Shown one piece after another: positions 1 to 7,690 of a stretch of 64,000 bases of DNA. The notes below the pieces were generated by a model, which was not told the DNA's origin, did not search any database, and saw only the letters and a list, made by a program, of their open reading frames with translations. Position 1 is the stretch's first letter. Each line of letters opens with the position of its first letter. Both the position numbers and the translations under genes were made by a program. Source of the stretch: Shinella kummerowiae (GTDB lineage Bacteria; Pseudomonadota; Alphaproteobacteria; Rhizobiales; Rhizobiaceae); the NCBI RefSeq assembly GCF_009827055.1, contig NZ_WUMK01000006.1, positions 248,001-312,000 of the forward strand, given 5' to 3'.

Positions 1-43
1 TAGCGGTTGATGTCGGCAGATCCGGATGGGTGTGAGCGTTCAT
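1..43 (-). CDS. 5' end of an unidentified CDS, cut by window edge
   Basis: Only 14 codons are visible. An ATG at 43 (minus strand) overlaps the TGA of the 27-codon ORF upstream in an ATGA arrangement, which suggests translational coupling. The visible start reads M-N-A-H-T-H-P-D-L-P. No domain can be recognised and the gene continues beyond the left edge. The call rests on the overlap alone. Confidence 0.3.
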   Translation of the reverse strand, partial: MNAHTHPDLPTSTA

Positions 44-123
44 GCGCGCTCCTCGATCCGGTTTTCGATCTCGAGCGCAGCCGCGCTCCGCCGTGCCTGC
101 GCACGAACGTCATGGTTTGCCAT
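40..123 (-). CDS. small ORF (27 aa), possible leader ORF
   Basis: A 27-residue ORF starts at an ATG preceded by a strong GGGAGGAG ribosome binding site about 6 nt upstream. It ends in a TGA that overlaps the ATG of the next ORF. The product is charged (MANHDVRAQARR...) with no signal peptide. It may be a real small protein, or a leader that couples translation to the gene running off the left edge. Function is unknown. Confidence 0.3.
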   Translation of the reverse strand: MANHDVRAQARRSAAALEIENRIEERA

Positions 124-280
124 TGGCTTCTCCTCCCGGCGTGATGGTGCCGCTTGAACGCGACGATCCGAAGCCTCCACTTCGGGCAGGAGACGTTAGC
201 CGAGTTCTCCACCGGGGTTTTTTCAAAAAATCCCGAAAGAGTTTCGCGCGATCGCGTGGCTCCGGCACTCGGCGTGGCGC

Positions 281-308
281 AAAAAAAGCCCGCCAAGATG
301 GCGGGTTT
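281..308 (-). terminator. Rho-independent terminator (distal of two)
   Basis: Read on the minus strand, a 9-bp stem (AAACCCGCC with GGCGGGCTT, one wobble pair) and a 5-nt loop are followed by a run of seven T. It lies about 75 nt past the stop of the membrane-protein gene at 382 and backs up the similar hairpin at 324-353. Confidence 0.75.
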
Positions 309-323
309 CGCTCAGCTCGAGAC

Positions 324-353
324 AAAAAAGAAACCCGCCAAAATGGCGGGTTT
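324..353 (-). terminator. Rho-independent terminator (proximal of two)
   Basis: On the minus strand a perfect 9-bp stem (AAACCCGCC / GGCGGGTTT) with a 5-nt AT-rich loop is followed by six T. It sits about 30 nt after the stop codon at 382. The stem is nearly the same as that of the terminator at 281-308, so the pair looks duplicated. Confidence 0.8.
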
Positions 354-381
354 CTCAGGGCCCCATGCTGGGTGACGATGG

Positions 382-747
382 TTACGGGGTGGTCGTGGTT
401 GCACCACCGCCTTCGGTCTGGCCGCCATTCGGCTGGGCTTCCAGCGGCTGCGTGCCACCGGTTGCGCCACCCGTCTGGCCTTCGGTGGCAGCGCCACCGG
501 CCGGAGCCGTATCGGTCGTACCGATCGCCGATGTATTGGCGTTCGGGTCGACGCCGTCACCCGGCGTTCCGCTGCCGACGAAATAGAAAATGCCCACGGC
601 GACAAGCACGGCGAGGATCACGGCCACGGCCCAGCCGCCGGTGCCGCTCCCGCCGCTCGTCTGATTGACGACAGTCGGGCCGCGGTCATCCACCGGACGC
701 GTCATACGATCTTCCGGCGGACGATTGACAAGGTTCGGGTCTTGCAT
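382..747 (-). CDS. small single-pass membrane protein, unknown function
   Basis: The 121-residue product has a hydrophilic N-terminal part (about residues 1-38), one hydrophobic segment (about 39-60, WAVAVILAVLVAVGIFYFVG), and a low-complexity Gly/Thr/Ala/Pro/Gln-rich tail to the end. The start at 747 is chosen because GGAGTG lies 6 nt upstream; a longer ORF open to 891 has no such site. It is transcribed away from rpsF and ends at two tandem terminators. The tail is probably on the outer face of the membrane. I do not recognise a family beyond this layout. Confidence 0.75.
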   Translation of the reverse strand: MQDPNLVNRPPEDRMTRPVDDRGPTVVNQTSGGSGTGGWAVAVILAVLVAVGIFYFVGSGTPGDGVDPNANTSAIGTTDTAPAGGAATEGQTGGATGGTQPLEAQPNGGQTEGGGATTTTP

Positions 748-848
748 GTCTGTCACTCCATCTGGTTGGATCGACGGGAAAACGCGGCATTTGCCATTTG
801 GTTCCAACGCTGTTGCAATATGAGGCAGGCGCATTTCCCGCCCGGCCC

Positions 849-876
849 TTGCGTTCCAACGAAAAATCCGTATAAG
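849..876 (+). promoter_or_regulatory. sigma70-type promoter of the rpsF operon
   Basis: A TTGCGT hexamer, a 16-nt spacer and TATAAG (871-876) give a good housekeeping promoter. Transcription would start near 883, leaving a 5' leader of about 210 nt before rpsF. That leader contains the folded element at 919-972. Confidence 0.55.
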
Positions 877-918
877 CGCGCTGTTCAACACACCCGGTCA
901 ATCGGCTGGTGGCTGAAC

Positions 919-972
919 GGAGGGCCGGCATTCCCTAGGGAGTGCCGTTTGGAGCCAAGGGCTCCGGCCTCC
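919..972 (+). ncRNA. three-way-junction RNA element in the rpsF leader
   Basis: The segment folds into three helices with almost no unpaired bases. P1 pairs 919-926 with 966-972 (7 bp, one bulged G at 924). P2 is 927-946 (8-9 bp around CTAG). P3 is 951-965 (GGAGCC/GGCTCC with an AAG loop). P2 abuts P1 and P3 abuts the other P1 strand, and only GTTT (947-950) joins P2 and P3. A regulatory role, such as binding by S6 or S6:S18 as in other bacteria, is inference from position. Confidence 0.45.
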
Positions 973-1093
973 CGTGTCTCCGCTCTCGACCGTCTGGATT
1001 AACGCTTTTCTTGCTTCGGGCCATGCGCCTTTGAGAACTGTCGTTGAGGCTTGGCGCCGGTTTCGGGTGTAAACGCAAGAAAGGCAAAGCCAC

Positions 1094-1555
1094 ATGGCTC
1101 TCTACGAACATGTATTCCTGGCCCGCCAGGACGTGTCCGCCCAGCAGGTCGACGCTCTCGTCGAACAGTACAAGGGTGTGATCGAATCGCTCGGCGGCAA
1201 GGTCGGCCGTATCGAAAACTGGGGCCTCAAGTCCCTGACCTACCGCATCAAGAAGAACCGCAAGGCGCACTACGCCCTGATGGACATCGATGCCCCGGCT
1301 GCCGCCATCCACGAGATGGAACGCCAGATGCGCATCAACGAAGACGTTCTTCGTTACATGACCATCGCTGTCGAAGCCCATGAAGAAGGCCCGTCGGCCA
1401 TGATGCAGAAGCGCGACCGCGACGACCGTCCGCGTCGTGACGGCGACGACCGCGGCCCGCGCCGCGATTTCGGCGATCGTGGCCCGCGCCGCGACTTCGG
1501 CGATCGTCCGCCGCGCCGTGACGGCGACCGCCCGGCCCGCGAAGACCGCGCGTAA
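1094..1555 (+). CDS. rpsF: 30S ribosomal protein S6
   Basis: S6 is a small-subunit protein that pairs with S18 on the platform of the 30S subunit. The 153-residue product carries the S6 ferredoxin-like fold in about residues 1-95 ([12 protein letters not shown]..., [16 protein letters not shown]). After residue 100 it has a long Arg/Asp/Gly-rich tail with an imperfect repeat ([24 protein letters not shown]). Alphaproteobacterial S6 proteins often have such charged tails. An AAGAAAGG site lies upstream. It is the first gene of rpsF-rpsR-DUF2232-rplI, behind a promoter at 849-876 and a folded leader. Confidence 0.98.
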   Translation: MALYEHVFLARQDVSAQQVDALVEQYKGVIESLGGKVGRIENWGLKSLTYRIKKNRKAHYALMDIDAPAAAIHEMERQMRINEDVLRYMTIAVEAHEEGPSAMMQKRDRDDRPRRDGDDRGPRRDFGDRGPRRDFGDRPPRRDGDRPAREDRA

Positions 1556-1579
1556 TCGAAGCAGAAGGAGACTAAGACA

Positions 1580-1828
1580 ATGGCTGATACTTCCTCCGCT
1601 CCGGCACGCCGTCCGTTCCACCGCCGTCGCAAGACCTGCCCCTTCTCGGGCGCAAACGCTCCGAAGATCGACTACAAGGATGTCCGTCTTCTGTCGCGTT
1701 ACATCTCCGAGCGCGGCAAGATCGTTCCGTCCCGCATCACGGCCGTTTCCCAGAAGAAGCAGCGCGAACTCGCCCAGGCGATCAAGCGCGCCCGCTTCCT
1801 CGGCCTGCTGCCCTACGTCGTAGCGTAA
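1580..1828 (+). CDS. rpsR: 30S ribosomal protein S18
   Basis: The 82-residue product is a full-length S18, which binds 16S rRNA together with S6. The family core is clear: [23 protein letters not shown] followed by a basic C-terminal half ([25 protein letters not shown]). A strong AGAAGGAG site lies 10 nt before the ATG. It follows rpsF by 24 nt in the same operon. A hairpin with a short T run starts 50 nt after the stop and may lower expression of the next gene. Confidence 0.98.
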   Translation: MADTSSAPARRPFHRRRKTCPFSGANAPKIDYKDVRLLSRYISERGKIVPSRITAVSQKKQRELAQAIKRARFLGLLPYVVA

Positions 1829-1878
1829 GCTCGTGACTCTACGGCCTGACTCAACGTCGGGCCGAGATACCTGACTCC

Positions 1879-1908
1879 GGGGAAGACGGTTCGCCGCCTT
1901 CCCCTTTT
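1879..1908 (+). terminator. intercistronic terminator or attenuator after rpsR
   Basis: A stem of GGGGAAG-A-CGG with CCG-C-CTTCCCC (one A/C mismatch), closed by a TTCG tetraloop, is followed by TTTT. It sits inside the operon between rpsR and the DUF2232 gene, so it probably acts as a partial terminator that sets a high ribosomal-protein to downstream ratio. Further hairpins follow, such as the CCCCA/TGGGG arms near 1960. Confidence 0.6.
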
Positions 1909-2036
1909 CCCTTCCGCGATGGGCGCGGATCGGAGCCGCCGGCTCTTTGGAGCCAAAACCCCATGTTGGGGAGACCGTCCTGAACAAATTCGTCAGGAAC
2001 CTCCTCTAACTGTCTGACCGGACAGGACAGCGAACC

Positions 2037-3011
2037 GTGAAGACCCTGACGCCGACATCGATTGCGACCGGCCTGATTGCCGGTGTGACCGCCGCTCTGC
2101 TTTCGCTGAGCGCGAACGCACAGTCGTCGCTTGCGATCGTGCTTTACGCCGCGTCCGCGCTTCCCATTCTCATTGCAGGCCTTGGCTGGGGCAATGCCAG
2201 CGCGCTGATCGCCGTCCTTGCCGGTGGCGTGGTCGCGTCCGCGCTGGTCTCGTCCTATTTCGCGCTGATGATCGTCATCATCACGCTCATCCCTGCGGGC
2301 TGGCTCAGCAATCTGGCCAATCTCGCGCGCCCCGCCTCCGAACTCGGCGGCCCGGAAGACGCGCTTGCCTGGTACCCGCTGTCCAACATCCTCGTCCACC
2401 TCGCCATCATGGTGACGCTTGGCATGATCGCGGTCGGCGCGATCGTCGGCTACGACAGCGCCATGGCGAGCCAGCTTGTCGACATCGTCATCCAGACGCT
2501 GAAGGCGCAGGAGCCACTCTACAATCCGGATGCGGCGGCGGTCGCGCAGATGAAGACCATTTTTGCGCTGGCGCTGCCGTTGGTGCAGGGCGCGCTCTGG
2601 GTGTTCCTGCTGTTTGCCGCCTATTACATCGCAAGCTTCGTCGTGCGGGTCTCGGGCAAGGGCCTTCGCCCGCGCGAGGACATGCCATCGACACTGCGCA
2701 TGCACCGCAACGCGATCTTCTTCTTTCTCGGCGGCCTCGTCTGTACCTTCCTGGGTGGCGTGCCGGCGATCATCGGCGCGCTCGTCTGCGGCACCTTCGG
2801 GGCCGGTTTCGTGCTCGCCGGCTTCGCGAGCCTGCATTTCAGGACGCGCGGCAAGCCGTGGCGGCTTTTTGCCCTGTGGTTCGCCTATCTCTCGGTATTG
2901 CTTCTCACGATACCGGTCTTCGCCATCCTCATTCTGGGTCTGTTGGACACGCGGCGCACCATCGCGCTGACGCCCACAGGCCCGGCTGACAACAAAAACC
3001 AGAATATCTGA
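2037..3011 (+). CDS. DUF2232 multi-pass membrane protein
   Basis: The 324-residue protein is mostly hydrophobic, with about eight predicted membrane segments (for example [17 protein letters not shown] near the N-terminus and [24 protein letters not shown] around residues 228-252). It matches the DUF2232 family, which in alphaproteobacteria lies between rpsR and rplI as it does here. The start is GTG at 2037 with AGGACAG just upstream. Molecular function is not known; its place among translation genes is conserved, but that does not define a role. Confidence 0.88.
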   Translation: MKTLTPTSIATGLIAGVTAALLSLSANAQSSLAIVLYAASALPILIAGLGWGNASALIAVLAGGVVASALVSSYFALMIVIITLIPAGWLSNLANLARPASELGGPEDALAWYPLSNILVHLAIMVTLGMIAVGAIVGYDSAMASQLVDIVIQTLKAQEPLYNPDAAAVAQMKTIFALALPLVQGALWVFLLFAAYYIASFVVRVSGKGLRPREDMPSTLRMHRNAIFFFLGGLVCTFLGGVPAIIGALVCGTFGAGFVLAGFASLHFRTRGKPWRLFALWFAYLSVLLLTIPVFAILILGLLDTRRTIALTPTGPADNKNQNI

Positions 3012-3033
3012 CATTCAAGAAAGGAACTCGAAA

Positions 3034-3612
3034 ATGGACGTCATTCTTCTCGAACGCATCGCCAAGCTCGGCCAGATGGGCGAAACCGTCAAGGTTCGCG
3101 ACGGCTTTGCCCGTAACTACCTGCTGCCGCTCGGCAAGGCGCTGCGCGCCAACGAATCCAACAAGAAGCGTTTCGAATCCGAGCGTGCAACGCTCGAAGC
3201 CCGCAACCTCGAGCGCAAGTCGGAAGCCCAGACGGTTGCCGAAAAGCTCGACGGCAAGGCCTTCGTCATCGTGCGCTCCGCCGGCGAAACCGGCCAGCTC
3301 TACGGTTCGGTCGCTGCCCGCGATATCGTCGAGACGCTGTCTTCGGAAGGCTTCAACGTCGGCCGTAACCAGGTCGAGCTCAACACGCCGATCAAGGCCA
3401 TCGGCCTGCACAACGTCGTGCTGCACCTGCACGCCGAAGTCGAGATCACCATCGTCGTCAACGTTGCCCGCTCCGCCGATGAAGCCGAGCGCCAGACGAA
3501 GGGCGAAAGCCTGACCTCGGCCGACGCCATCTACGGCGTTGACGAAGATGCTCTGAAGCCGGAAGACTTCTTCGATCCGGAAGCTGACGGCCAGGACGAA
3601 GACGACGCCTGA
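3034..3612 (+). CDS. rplI: 50S ribosomal protein L9
   Basis: L9 binds 23S rRNA near the base of the L1 stalk and helps maintain reading frame. The 192-residue product opens with the L9 signature ([17 protein letters not shown], then [14 protein letters not shown]), followed by a charged connecting helix (about residues 45-75) and the C-terminal rRNA-binding domain (about 80-150). It ends in an acidic tail ([12 protein letters not shown]). AAGAAAGGAA precedes the ATG. It closes the rpsF operon and is followed by a GC-rich hairpin. Confidence 0.98.
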   Translation: MDVILLERIAKLGQMGETVKVRDGFARNYLLPLGKALRANESNKKRFESERATLEARNLERKSEAQTVAEKLDGKAFVIVRSAGETGQLYGSVAARDIVETLSSEGFNVGRNQVELNTPIKAIGLHNVVLHLHAEVEITIVVNVARSADEAERQTKGESLTSADAIYGVDEDALKPEDFFDPEADGQDEDDA

Positions 3613-3640
3613 TATCCGCTTCTGCGTGAATGCATATACG

Positions 3641-3663
3641 ACGGGCCGGCTCTGCCGGCCCGT
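3641..3663 (+). terminator. hairpin terminator after rplI
   Basis: A perfect 10-bp stem (ACGGGCCGGC / GCCGGCCCGT) with a TCT loop lies 28 nt after the rplI stop. The T tract after it is poor (TGCCGTTT), so the exact mode of termination is uncertain. Confidence 0.55.
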
Positions 3664-3691
3664 TGCCGTTTCAAGGGCTAAAAAGCGCATC

Positions 3692-3721
3692 TTGAAATCC
3701 GGCTTTTCGCATCAATATTTA
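3692..3721 (+). promoter_or_regulatory. candidate promoter of the cfa-like gene
   Basis: TTGAAA, an 18-nt spacer and TATTTA lie in the AT-rich stretch about 100 nt upstream of the cyclopropane-fatty-acid synthase gene. This is a match by eye only. Confidence 0.35.
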
Positions 3722-3818
3722 TACGTCGTTAGACTGGATTGGCGGTCGGGCCGCTTCCCAGGCCGGTTTCCGACCACGACCCGTTCCGCCGCTTTTTAAG
3801 CGCGACGGAGTTTAGCGA

Positions 3819-5105
3819 ATGAAATTCCTTGTACAGGCTCTCGTTTCCCGCCTCGTCGAGACCGGAAATCTGACGATCACCTATCCGGACGGGTCCATCC
3901 AGGCTTTCGGCGATGGCACCGGCAATCCCGTCCACATGCGCCTCAACACCCGAAAAGCCGTCTGGGGCATTGCGATCGACCCCGCCTACTATCTCGGCCA
4001 TCATTACGGCACCGGTGATATCGATATCGTCGAGGGCGACATCTACGGCCTGCTGAAGACGGTTTTCACCGGCAATCCCGACTTCAAATATTACGATTCC
4101 CGCTGGAACCACCTTCTGGAACGGGTGCGCTATCTCTTCCGCTGGGCGCGAGAAAAGAACAGCGTCATGCGTTCGCGCAAGAACGTGCAGCACCACTACG
4201 ATCTGACCGGCGCGCTTTACGATCTCTTTCTCGATCAGGACCGGCAATATTCCTGCGCCTATTTCGAGCATCCGGAGCAGACGCTGGACGAGGCGCAGCT
4301 TGCCAAGAAGCGTCACATCGCCGCCAAGCTCAACATCAACCGGCCGGGCCAGACCGTGCTCGACATCGGCAGCGGCTGGGGCGGCATGGCGCTCTATCTG
4401 GCTCGCCAGCTCGGCGCCAAGATCACCGGCGTGACGCTCTCCGACGAACAGCATGCCCTTTCCGTGAAGCGGGCGGACGAGGCCGGGCTTTCCGATGCGG
4501 TGAAATTCCTGCTGCAGGATTATCGCAATACGCAAGGCCAGTTCGACCGTATCGTCTCTGTCGGCATGTTCGAACATGTCGGCCGGCCGAACTACCTGAC
4601 CTTCTTCAAAAAGAGCGCGTCGCTCCTCAAACGCGACGGCGTGATGCTGCTGCACACGATCGGCCGCACGGACCAGCCGTCCGCCAACAATCCGTTCATC
4701 GAGAAGTACATCTTTCCCGGTGGCTATATCCCTGCCCTCTCCGAGGTGATGCAGGCGGTGGAAAAGAGCGGGCTTGCCGTGACCGACGTGGAAATCCTGC
4801 GTCTGCACTATGCCGAGACGCTGCGGCACTGGCGGGAGCGCTTCATGGCGCGGCGCGAGGAGGCCAAGGCGCTCTATGACGAAAAATTCTGCAGGATCTG
4901 GGAGTTCTATCTCGCGGCCTCCGAAAGTGCCTTCCGCTGGCAGAACCTCGTCGTCTTCCAGCTCCAGCTCGTGCACGATCAGGAGGCCGTGCCGCTGACA
5001 CGCGGTTACATCGGGCGCGGCGAGGATTGCCTCAAGGGGCACGAGGGCAACCCGAAGGGCAATCGGCGCGGCGCACGCCAGTTCCCGCAGGAGGCGTCGC
5101 TGTGA
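3819..5105 (+). CDS. cfa: cyclopropane-fatty-acyl-phospholipid synthase
   Basis: The enzyme uses S-adenosylmethionine to methylenate the double bond of unsaturated acyl chains in membrane phospholipids, usually on entry to stationary phase or under acid stress. The 428-residue protein has the family pattern: an N-terminal lipid-binding part (1-115), HHYDLT (125-130), YSCAYF (144-149), the SAM-binding loop LDIGSGWGG (181-189), and a C-terminal domain with MFEHVGRPNY. Length is normal for the family, but rhizobia usually carry several paralogues, so the exact member cannot be named. It lies alone between rplI and dnaB. Confidence 0.9.
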   Translation: MKFLVQALVSRLVETGNLTITYPDGSIQAFGDGTGNPVHMRLNTRKAVWGIAIDPAYYLGHHYGTGDIDIVEGDIYGLLKTVFTGNPDFKYYDSRWNHLLERVRYLFRWAREKNSVMRSRKNVQHHYDLTGALYDLFLDQDRQYSCAYFEHPEQTLDEAQLAKKRHIAAKLNINRPGQTVLDIGSGWGGMALYLARQLGAKITGVTLSDEQHALSVKRADEAGLSDAVKFLLQDYRNTQGQFDRIVSVGMFEHVGRPNYLTFFKKSASLLKRDGVMLLHTIGRTDQPSANNPFIEKYIFPGGYIPALSEVMQAVEKSGLAVTDVEILRLHYAETLRHWRERFMARREEAKALYDEKFCRIWEFYLAASESAFRWQNLVVFQLQLVHDQEAVPLTRGYIGRGEDCLKGHEGNPKGNRRGARQFPQEASL

Positions 5106-5291
5106 GATTCGGCGCGCGAGTCAACTGAAAGAGCGCAGGCCTGGCGGAATCCGGGCTTGCCGTGTCCCCGCCACCTGTGGAAAAGTCTAAGACCGGGCCT
5201 AAAGCATGGGAAGGGCCGGAAGCGCTTGACCCATGCGGCCAAAGCGCGGAAACCAGCGACCTTCTAAAACAGGGACGGGAGATTCGGGACG

Positions 5292-6791
5292 ATGAACGAC
5301 GCCGTGCGCAAGCTCAACCAGACCGGTCGCGAGAATGCGGAGCTGCACCACCGCGAGGCACCGAACAACGTCGAGGCCGAACAGGCCCTGCTCGGCGCCA
5401 TCCTCGTCAACAACGACGCCTATTACCGTGTCTCGGACTTCTTGAAGCCCATCCACTTCAACGAGCCACTGCACCGCAAGATCTACGAACTTGCCGGCGA
5501 CACGATTCGTATGGGCAAGATCGCCACGACGATCACCCTGAAGACGCACCTGCCCACCGACAGCAAGGTCGGCGACCTGACGATCCCGCAATATCTTGCA
5601 CGCCTTGCCGCCGAAGCAGTGACGATCATCAACGCGGAAGATTATGGCCGGGCGATCTACGACCTGGCGCTCCGCCGCTCGCTGATCAATATCGGCGAGG
5701 ACATGGTCAACATCGCCTATGATGCGCCGCTCGACATGCCGCCGCAGACCCAGATCGAGGATGCGGAGCGCCGCCTGTTCGAACTGGCCGAGACCGGCCG
5801 CTATGACGGTGGTTTCCAGTCGTTCAACGATGCGGTGGCGCTGGCGATCGACATGGCCGGCCAGGCCTTCGAGCGCGACGGCTCGCTCTCCGGCATCTCC
5901 ACCGGCATCCATTCGCTCGACGGCCGCATGGGCGGCCTCCAGCGCTCCGACTTGATCGTGCTCGCCGGACGCCCCGGCATGGGCAAGACGTCGCTTGCCA
6001 CCAACATCGCCTATAACATTGCCGCCGCCTACGAGCCGGAAATCCAGGCCGACGGATCCTACAAGGCGAAGAACGGCGGCGTCGTCGGCTTCTACTCGCT
6101 CGAAATGTCCTCCGAACAGCTCGCCACCCGTATTATCTCCGAGCAGACGGAAGTCTCCTCGTCGAAGATCCGCCGTGGCGACATCTCCGAGGCCGATTTC
6201 GAGAAGCTCGTCGCCTGCAGCCAGATGATGCAGAAGGTGCCGCTCTATATCGACCAGACCGGTGGTATCTCGATTGCCCAGTTGTCCGCCCGCGCCCGCC
6301 GTCTCAAGCGCCAGCGCGGCCTCGATTGCCTGGTGGTGGACTATATCCAGCTGATGACCGGCTCGGGAAAATCCAGCGACAACCGCGTGCAGGAAATCAC
6401 CCAGATCACCACCGGCCTGAAGGCGCTCGGCAAGGAACTGAACGTGCCGATCATCGCGCTTTCCCAGCTCTCGCGTCAGGTGGAAAGCCGCGAGGACAAG
6501 CGCCCGCAGCTCTCCGACCTTCGCGAATCCGGCTCGATCGAGCAGGACGCCGACGTCGTGCTCTTCGTGTTCCGCGAGGAATATTACGTGAAGAACCTGG
6601 AGCCGCGCGACGAGTTCGACCCGAAATACGAAGAGTGGAAGATGAAGTTCGAGGCCGTGAAGGGCACGGCGGACGTCATCATCGCCAAGCAGCGTCACGG
6701 GCCGACCGGCACGGTGAAGCTCGCCTTCCAGTCGGAATTCACCCGCTTCACCGACCTCGCCGACCCGTCGTTCACGCAGTACGAGCACTGA
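5292..6791 (+). CDS. dnaB: replicative DNA helicase DnaB
   Basis: The hexameric helicase unwinds DNA at the replication fork. The 499-residue product has the N-terminal primase-interaction domain (about 20-125, NVEAEQALLGAILV) and the RecA-like motor domain. Visible motifs are Walker A GRPGMGKTS (226-234), Walker B LDCLVVDYIQLMTG (344-357), and the arginine-finger region near LSQLSRQVESREDKRPQLSD. A Rhizobiales-type insertion of about 20 residues (EIQADGSYKAKNGG) sits after Walker A. It follows a 186-nt gap with no clear promoter. A palindromic repeat follows the gene. Confidence 0.97.
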   Translation: MNDAVRKLNQTGRENAELHHREAPNNVEAEQALLGAILVNNDAYYRVSDFLKPIHFNEPLHRKIYELAGDTIRMGKIATTITLKTHLPTDSKVGDLTIPQYLARLAAEAVTIINAEDYGRAIYDLALRRSLINIGEDMVNIAYDAPLDMPPQTQIEDAERRLFELAETGRYDGGFQSFNDAVALAIDMAGQAFERDGSLSGISTGIHSLDGRMGGLQRSDLIVLAGRPGMGKTSLATNIAYNIAAAYEPEIQADGSYKAKNGGVVGFYSLEMSSEQLATRIISEQTEVSSSKIRRGDISEADFEKLVACSQMMQKVPLYIDQTGGISIAQLSARARRLKRQRGLDCLVVDYIQLMTGSGKSSDNRVQEITQITTGLKALGKELNVPIIALSQLSRQVESREDKRPQLSDLRESGSIEQDADVVLFVFREEYYVKNLEPRDEFDPKYEEWKMKFEAVKGTADVIIAKQRHGPTGTVKLAFQSEFTRFTDLADPSFTQYEH

Positions 6792-6824
6792 GTCCGGCGT
6801 CACCGGCTCAAGCGTACAAGGCTG

Positions 6825-6942
6825 CCCCCCTCATCCGCCTGCCGACGCCTTCTCCCCGCTGGAGAGAAGGGAAGGATCGTGACGTCTCGTTTTCCCCCTT
6901 CTCCCCCCCGGGGGAGAAGGTGGCGGCAGCCGGATGAGGGGG
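6825..6942 (+). repeat. RIME-like palindromic intergenic repeat, copy 1
   Basis: About 118 bp form a long imperfect inverted repeat: the left end CCCCCTCATCCG mirrors the right end CGGATGAGGGGG, and inner CTTCTCCCC / GGGGAGAAGG arms pair around the centre. A diverged second copy lies at 56223-56336. The pattern matches the mosaic palindromes (RIME type) scattered through rhizobial genomes. It sits between the dnaB stop and a convergent minus-strand gene. Confidence 0.75.
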
Positions 6943-6986
6943 ATGCGTAACGTTTCGGTTTTTTGACAACCAAGCCTTTGCCGGTC

Positions 6987-7589
6987 TTATTTCTTCGCAA
7001 ATGCCGGAGCCTTGCAGAAGTTTGCCACGATGGCGAGCGCGCGCGTGGCGCGTGCCTTCTGCTCCTCGTCCATCATCGGCAGGTCGAGCCTGTCGGCACA
7101 CATTTCCTCCGACGCGTTGTTCTGGCCGGACAGTGACATGCGGCTGGTACAGTAAAGGCCCTCGCCCGTCAGGACGATCTGCTCGACCTCCGGTGAATCG
7201 ATGGGAACCGGGTTCGCCTCGGCAATCATGTCATCGGCCGACGCATAGGCGGTGACGGCGGCGACCCGGCTCAAATCGACGAGGCCGAGCGTCAGCGTCG
7301 CCCATTGCTCCGGGAATTGCAGCGCGGAGGTTGTGCGGGCGCGGCAGGGCGCACCGGAGACCTCGAGCCGTGTCACCAGCCGCGGCGCATTGGGGTTGTC
7401 GACGATCGAGTAGTAAACGTCGCCGCCCTTGTCGCGCTCCGGCGCGGCGCCATCCTGGACAAGGCCGAGCAGAACGGCGTGCGCCGCGCGCATGTCGGCA
7501 TCCGTCGGCGAATCCTGGGCAACCGTTGAGGCCTTGCCGGCCAGGACGAACACCATCGCCCCAATGGTCGCTGTCACCGCGCGCCGCAT
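6987..7589 (-). CDS. secreted protein of unknown function
   Basis: The 200-residue product has a clear signal peptide (MRRAVTATIGAMVFVLAGKASTVAQ, cleavage near residue 25) and is otherwise soluble, so it is probably periplasmic. Four cysteines in the mature part (GAPCRAR, GLYCTSR, EMCADR, NFCKAP) could form two disulfides. The start at 7589 is chosen because AAAGGAAAG lies just upstream; an upstream start at 7622 would bury the signal peptide. It is divergent from alr. I do not recognise the family. Confidence 0.75.
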   Translation of the reverse strand: MRRAVTATIGAMVFVLAGKASTVAQDSPTDADMRAAHAVLLGLVQDGAAPERDKGGDVYYSIVDNPNAPRLVTRLEVSGAPCRARTTSALQFPEQWATLTLGLVDLSRVAAVTAYASADDMIAEANPVPIDSPEVEQIVLTGEGLYCTSRMSLSGQNNASEEMCADRLDLPMMDEEQKARATRALAIVANFCKAPAFAKK

Positions 7590-7690
7590 CGTCTTTCCTT
7601 TTTTTGCACACCATAGAGACACCCCCTTCCGACGGCAATGCGACGGACGAGCGTATTGCCGCCATAGTCCACAGGCTGTATCTCAGAACC

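Noticed and set aside
1437-1540. Short direct repeats in rpsF as a CRISPR-like array
   Set aside because: The repeats are in frame, encode the charged S6 tail, and have no regular spacers.
5199-6803. A 534-codon minus-strand ORF
   Set aside because: It is antisense to dnaB, which has intact helicase motifs.
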